9,153 nt of DNA. It comes from Candidatus Methanoperedentaceae archaeon (GTDB lineage Archaea > Halobacteriota > Methanosarcinia > Methanosarcinales > Methanoperedenaceae). Positions 5,333 through 9,153 of this stretch are shown here, in pieces (positions within the stretch are counted from its first letter, which is position 1; each line of letters begins with the position of its first letter). The notes beneath the pieces are model-generated. The model did no database searches, was not told where the DNA came from, and was given only the letters and a program-made list of their open reading frames with translations. A program made the translations under genes and the position numbers. The DNA lies in the NCBI GenBank assembly GCA_027371625.1, contig DAHXMQ010000374.1, positions 1 to 9,153 on the forward strand, in the 5' to 3' direction.

Positions 5333-8300
5333 ATGAAAAAAGGAATTATCTTAGGAATAGGTGGTTTGATATTGCTGCTTGCGCTGGTAGGACCAGGAAG
5401 CGCGCATTATGGCTACATATATAAGGGGGCAAATTGCGGCTTCTGCCATGTAGATATCGTTAATGGCAATTTGGCATTAACAACCGCTGGCAGCTATTTC
5501 AGGGATGTTCATAAATTTGATGGCAATGATACCCCATACTACGCAAATAGCTGTTTAAATTGTCATCCTAATCTGGTCACATTTCTTCCGCTGACATCGG
5601 AAGGTTCATTTTACAACAGTACTCACAGGTTTAATGACACCACGCTGGCATCTAAACTGTTATCTGCACAGTGGAACTCGGGTCTGACACCCACGGGTGG
5701 GTGTAATAACTGCCATGTGAATGTCGCAGGAGATGCCAATGGAAGCAATTTCAATTTGATTACAGGCACTCCGACTTACCTTACATCAACAGTATGCCAG
5801 GATTGCCACGAGGCGAAGTACGATAACTGGACGAACACATTGCACCGAGTTATGTTAACGCCGACGAATAAAGCTCAGGCAATGAACCTTCCACTTCCAC
5901 CCAATGTTACTTGGGCGAACATATCCTATGTAATTGTAACCAAATTCGAATTTTTATATATCAACTCCACTGGATATTTCCTCACTCCGTATGACACATA
6001 TAATACTGAAACTCAGGCATTTTCAAATAGTGAAAAAGGCTCTGGATACACCTGCGGAACTACCTGCCACACTACCGGGTACAACGCGAGCGCACACATT
6101 TTACCAGGCATACCGTTTACCTTTGCTGAGCCGGGAATAGCATGTGAAAGATGTCATGGACCAGCAGGCAACGGGCATCAGGTAACTGTTAATTATTCCG
6201 GGACTTTATGTACTCAATGCCATACTGGTTCCCATCATGGAACAGGCTGGGAAAACAGCGAACATTATCCACCCGCAGTTGAAAACGGCAGTTGTATGCA
6301 ATGCCATTCGCCATTTGATAAATATAAGAACCCGAATGTGCCGTTAGCAAACACCATAGCCGTATCGTGTGCAGTATGTCACAATATACATGATATGACA
6401 GATAGCAAATATGCAGCCACATTCTCAAATGGTAATTTCAATCCGACAACATGGTCTGTTGTCGCAGATGCGAAGTTAGGTTTCTTCAATGCGACAGCTT
6501 CAGCGGCGGCAGGCACTGATGTCATCGATAATCTCTCCAACGCAGTGATATATCCTGGTAGCAGTGCAGGCATTGGCACAGGCCCACTGAATCTCGCAGG
6601 CAAGCCAGTATCAGAAGTACTGTGCTCCGAGTGCCATTTCAACCACGGGCTGGCTCACACAAACGGGGTCAATTTTACGCATGGCGTAGACTACATGGGC
6701 GGCGAATCTGATCCCGCAACCTGTACTGACTGCCACATGAGAGGTTCAAACACAACCTTGGGTCATGATTTGATGAAGTATCATTCGAACGGAATTTTCA
6801 TCTTCCAGAACCAGCCTGATAGCTCATTGGCTGACCCGGTAAACTCATGCGGCGGCTGCCATGCTACGGGTGTTCAGAGCCCGGCGAGTTCATTCCCAGT
6901 TGTTCCAATCTTTAACGAATGGAATGCAAGTGCACACAACGACAAAGTTAATTCAATCGGTATCAACACGACTACTAACACCCACAATACTCCTAACCAT
7001 TTCTACGGTACCTTCAACACAACCACGCTCCAAGGCAATGGTAACAATAATAGCGGTGGCCTAGGTTACGGCCGACCAAATACCTGTTTGCAATGCAAGT
7101 CTCCGATTAACTGGAACCCTGCGAACACCGACAACATTACCAATATAAATCTGACCGATTTCCATGGTATTTCATGCATGGTATGCCATGACATCCACGA
7201 CATGGGCGCCTGGCTCGCCAAGACCAATGCAGCTTACGGAAAGCCGTTGCCCTATGCATGGTATAATAAGACGGCGATTGTAGCAGCAACGTACGCCAAC
7301 GGTACGCCAAGCCGGTACCAGGCAGCCTATACAATGGTGCCAAACACAACAGTGCTATGCGGCAACTGCCATAATAACATCAGGGCAGGCAATACAGGAC
7401 CGGGCTGGGCAAGTGCTACTGCTGCTACCCCGATAGCCCCGCATGGTATCCCGGCAGCGGCAGTATTCGACAGCTCATGGAAGGCGACAGGCTTGTTGAA
7501 TTTTGAATGCATAGATTGCCACATGGCAACAATGACAACAGACTCGAACGGAAACGTACTGCCTGACAGCCAGAAGGTGGAAGGTCATTCCTTCCAGGTG
7601 AACGCGACTTTACTGCAGAGCAAAACAGACTCAAACGGAAACCCAGAGTGCTCAGGCTGCCATGCAACGGTAATTGGAAGCAGCACTAGTAGCGTGAAAG
7701 TCACCGTGCCTGCCTATTTCAGTGCCAGATTGAATGCAAAAGCAATTGGAAGCAGCGCTGGTAATGTGACCGTCCTAATCACACTCCCTGGCAATATAAG
7801 CGCCACAATCGCGCGTATACAGGCACAAACCCAGGCACAGTGGATTACCACCAACGCAACCGTTATGAATGCATTGGCAACAATTAATGCCTATAAGGGG
7901 CAGAAGGATCAGAGCCGAACTTTGATTGCTCAGGCATACTGGAATCTCAAGCTGGTGGCATCAAATTCAGCATGCGTAGATTCAGGTGAAGGAAGCTGTG
8001 GCGTGCACAATCCAACGCTGGATAGTCAGCTTCTGAGCAGTGCAGTAACATATGCAAACCAAGCCGTTGCTGCCCTGAATTTAACAGCTACTACAGTAGG
8101 TATTTACCAGAACAGCACAGGTACATTCTACCTGAAGAACAGCAACACTGCCGGTAACGCAGACATATACGTACCGTATGGAATACCTGGCGATATACCT
8201 GTAGTTGGAGACTGGACCGGACAGGGCAAGACTACAATAGGTGTCTATCGCCCCAGCACCGATACGTTCTATCTCAGGAACAGCAACACTGCCGGTAACG

Positions 8301-8812
8301 CAGACATATACGTACCGTATGGAATATCCGGCGATATACCTTTAGTAGGCGACTGGGATGGAAATGGCAATTGGACAGTAGGCGTCTATCGCCCCAGCAC
8401 CAATACGTTCTATCTCAGGAACAGCAACAGCGCAGGAGCGGCAGATACCACCTTCCAGTTCGGTCCGGGTGGAAACGACTATGTGCCTATGACAGGAGAC
8501 TGGGATGCCGATGGAACTACTGAAGTTGGGTTGTACCAGAAGAGTACAGGCACATTCTACCTGAAAAACAGCAACAGCGCAGGAGCGGCAGATACCACCT
8601 TCCAGTTTGGTCCGGTGAGCAGCACAGGTGACGTCGTGCCTCTGACAGGAGACTGGGATGCCGACGGAATCACTGAAGTTGGGTTGTACCAGAAGAGTAC
8701 AGGCACATTCTACCTGAAAAACAGCAACAGTGCAGGATCACCCGATACCACTTTCCAGTTCGGTACAATTGGCGGTGTCACGCCTCTAACTGGTAAATGG
8801 ACCGGAAAGTAA
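5333..8812 (+). CDS. Secreted 17-heme multiheme cytochrome c with C-terminal beta repeats
   Basis: A 1159-residue extracellular electron-transfer protein. Seen in order: a signal peptide (KK, hydrophobic core, likely cut after A24); three CXXCH at C35, C74, C124; a cytochrome c554-like part (about 150-300) with CQDCH at 155, the odd CX3CH at 241, CERCHGPAG at 271 and CTQCH at 293. Then come five motifs at 321, 346, 431, 464, 506, and five more at 585 (CLQCK), 615, 676, 726, 773. Both five-motif sets resemble NrfA order; the second is followed by a helical NrfA-like tail (about 790-918, with Q866-A-Y-W and H892-N-P). Five beta repeats fill 921-1159. In total there are 15 CXXCH, one CX3CH and one CXXCK. 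About 30 N-X-S/T sequons suggest heavy glycosylation outside the cell. There is no C-terminal anchor. Nitrite reduction is not established; a conduit or docking role is as likely. AGGAGA precedes the ATG by 6 bases; a hairpin terminator follows. Confidence 0.93.
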   Translation: MKKGIILGIGGLILLLALVGPGSAHYGYIYKGANCGFCHVDIVNGNLALTTAGSYFRDVHKFDGNDTPYYANSCLNCHPNLVTFLPLTSEGSFYNSTHRFNDTTLASKLLSAQWNSGLTPTGGCNNCHVNVAGDANGSNFNLITGTPTYLTSTVCQDCHEAKYDNWTNTLHRVMLTPTNKAQAMNLPLPPNVTWANISYVIVTKFEFLYINSTGYFLTPYDTYNTETQAFSNSEKGSGYTCGTTCHTTGYNASAHILPGIPFTFAEPGIACERCHGPAGNGHQVTVNYSGTLCTQCHTGSHHGTGWENSEHYPPAVENGSCMQCHSPFDKYKNPNVPLANTIAVSCAVCHNIHDMTDSKYAATFSNGNFNPTTWSVVADAKLGFFNATASAAAGTDVIDNLSNAVIYPGSSAGIGTGPLNLAGKPVSEVLCSECHFNHGLAHTNGVNFTHGVDYMGGESDPATCTDCHMRGSNTTLGHDLMKYHSNGIFIFQNQPDSSLADPVNSCGGCHATGVQSPASSFPVVPIFNEWNASAHNDKVNSIGINTTTNTHNTPNHFYGTFNTTTLQGNGNNNSGGLGYGRPNTCLQCKSPINWNPANTDNITNINLTDFHGISCMVCHDIHDMGAWLAKTNAAYGKPLPYAWYNKTAIVAATYANGTPSRYQAAYTMVPNTTVLCGNCHNNIRAGNTGPGWASATAATPIAPHGIPAAAVFDSSWKATGLLNFECIDCHMATMTTDSNGNVLPDSQKVEGHSFQVNATLLQSKTDSNGNPECSGCHATVIGSSTSSVKVTVPAYFSARLNAKAIGSSAGNVTVLITLPGNISATIARIQAQTQAQWITTNATVMNALATINAYKGQKDQSRTLIAQAYWNLKLVASNSACVDSGEGSCGVHNPTLDSQLLSSAVTYANQAVAALNLTATTVGIYQNSTGTFYLKNSNTAGNADIYVPYGIPGDIPVVGDWTGQGKTTIGVYRPSTDTFYLRNSNTAGNADIYVPYGISGDIPLVGDWDGNGNWTVGVYRPSTNTFYLRNSNSAGAADTTFQFGPGGNDYVPMTGDWDADGTTEVGLYQKSTGTFYLKNSNSAGAADTTFQFGPVSSTGDVVPLTGDWDADGITEVGLYQKSTGTFYLKNSNSAGSPDTTFQFGTIGGVTPLTGKWTGK
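8093..8809 (+). repeat. Five in-frame tandem repeats encoding a surface-type beta domain
   Basis: Units encode residues 921-966, 967-1013, 1014-1062, 1063-1113 and 1114-1159 (46 to 51 residues, 138 to 153 bp). Each reads roughly V-G-[VIL]-Y-[QR]-x-S-T-x-T-F-Y-L-[KR]-N-S-N, a strand pair, then G-D-W-[DT]-x-x-G (GKW in the last). The Asp-rich turn (DWDGNG, DWDADG) recalls Ca-binding FG-GAP/VCBS-type propeller blades (inference). Units 1 and 2 share an almost unbroken DNA stretch, as do 4 and 5, which points to recent duplication or gene conversion. Confidence 0.88.
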
Positions 8813-8824
8813 AAGTAGCAAATA

Positions 8825-8855
8825 TGTGGGGATTTTTCCCCACAAATATTTTTAT
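8825..8855 (+). terminator. Hairpin plus T-rich tract after the cytochrome gene
   Basis: TGTGGGG (8825-8831) pairs with CCCCACA (8838-8844) around a short A/T loop, followed by AATATTTTTATT. It lies 12 bases after the stop codon. It may also act on transcripts of the converging gene on the right, though the T-run is better on the plus strand. Confidence 0.75.
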
Positions 8856-8942
8856 TGTAAATTTCTATTCTGCGCTGATAGATTTGAATACGCTTGAGGA
8901 TATTACGGTAAATCACATATTCAGGCGAAACCTCCTCCATTT

Positions 8943-9153
8943 CTATCGCTGAGCACGCCTTGAAACAACAAGATATGCAGCTACAAATCCGATTATCAAA
9001 ACGACAAGACTAATATCTGCTGTTTTCTCACTTGGGTCTTGTTTATCACCTGCTATCGTAAAGTTCACCGAAGAAAACTCGCCCCACCTGTTAATTCTCT
9101 CCATTGCATGAATATAAAGCGTATGCTCTCCTGGTGTAATCTCGCCTGCATTT
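8943..9153 (-). CDS. C-terminal part of a membrane-anchored extracellular protein, 5' end missing
   Basis: An open frame enters from the right edge (first whole codon 9152-9150) and ends with TAG at 8945-8943, giving 69 residues. Seen: the end of a beta-sandwich-like domain (G-E-H-T-L-Y-I-H-A, then W-G-E-F-S-S-V-N-F-T-I-A-G), a short polar linker (D-K-Q-D-P-S-E-K-T), a hydrophobic helix of about 18 residues (I-S-L-V-V-L-I-I-G-F-V-A-A-Y-L-V-V), and the basic end S-R-R-A-Q-R. This is the layout of archaeal surface proteins with Ig- or PKD-like domains held by one C-terminal helix. The function lies in the missing N-terminal part. It converges with the cytochrome gene; a link to electron transfer is possible but not shown. 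Confidence 0.75.
   Translation of the reverse strand, partial: NAGEITPGEHTLYIHAMERINRWGEFSSVNFTIAGDKQDPSEKTADISLVVLIIGFVAAYLVVSRRAQR

Noticed and set aside
7973..8008. C881 and C889 of the cytochrome as an eighteenth heme site
   Set aside because: The spacing is CX7C followed by G-V-H, not a heme-attachment motif. A disulfide is more likely.
8710..8940. Minus-strand open frame of 76 codons preceded by a GGAGGAGG-like stretch
   Set aside because: It runs through the terminator hairpin and antisense to the cytochrome 3' end. The purine-rich stretch is within or after its own ATG and is badly spaced for any later start.

Overview
The window looks like a piece of an archaeal chromosome, most likely from the Methanosarcinales and plausibly an anaerobic methane oxidiser of the Candidatus Methanoperedens type. 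The reasons are archaeal TATA-like promoters rather than bacterial -35/-10 pairs, an Lrp/AsnC regulator coupled to an archaeal-type aminotransferase, and a giant secreted multiheme cytochrome c with many N-glycosylation sequons fused to surface-type beta repeats. The genus is an inference; the sequence itself only supports 'archaeon with extracellular electron-transfer proteins'.

Left part (1 to about 2280, minus strand): a strikingly AT-rich block holding a compact three-gene operon, read from right to left. It encodes a small winged-helix DNA-binding protein, a radical SAM/SPASM enzyme, and an HD-domain protein that runs off the left edge. The HD gene starts at a GTG that overlaps the radical SAM stop codon (GTGA). 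A TATA box and a perfect 18-bp palindrome lie at the predicted transcription start of this operon, which suggests autoregulation by the winged-helix protein. I recognise no named pathway for this trio. It looks like an acquired accessory cassette and is one of the two most interesting parts of the window.

Middle part (about 2285 to 5230): base composition changes abruptly at a C7 run near 2285. After about 320 bases without a clear gene come an Lrp/AsnC regulator and, 4 bases later, a class I PLP-dependent aminotransferase (an ordinary amino-acid metabolism pair). Converging on it, with a 4-bp overlap of the stop codons, is a six-helix membrane protein of unknown function on the minus strand.

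Right part (5230 to 9153): an imperfect tandem repeat of about 35 bp, whose last partial copy carries the ribosome binding site, precedes a 1159-residue secreted cytochrome with 17 heme-attachment motifs (15 CXXCH, one CX3CH, one CXXCK). It appears built from a three-heme N-terminal part, a cytochrome c554-like four-heme part, two successive NrfA-like five-heme modules (only the second with the lysine-type CXXCK site), a helical NrfA-like tail, and five C-terminal beta repeats. A hairpin terminator follows. The window ends in the C-terminal part of a membrane-anchored extracellular protein on the minus strand.
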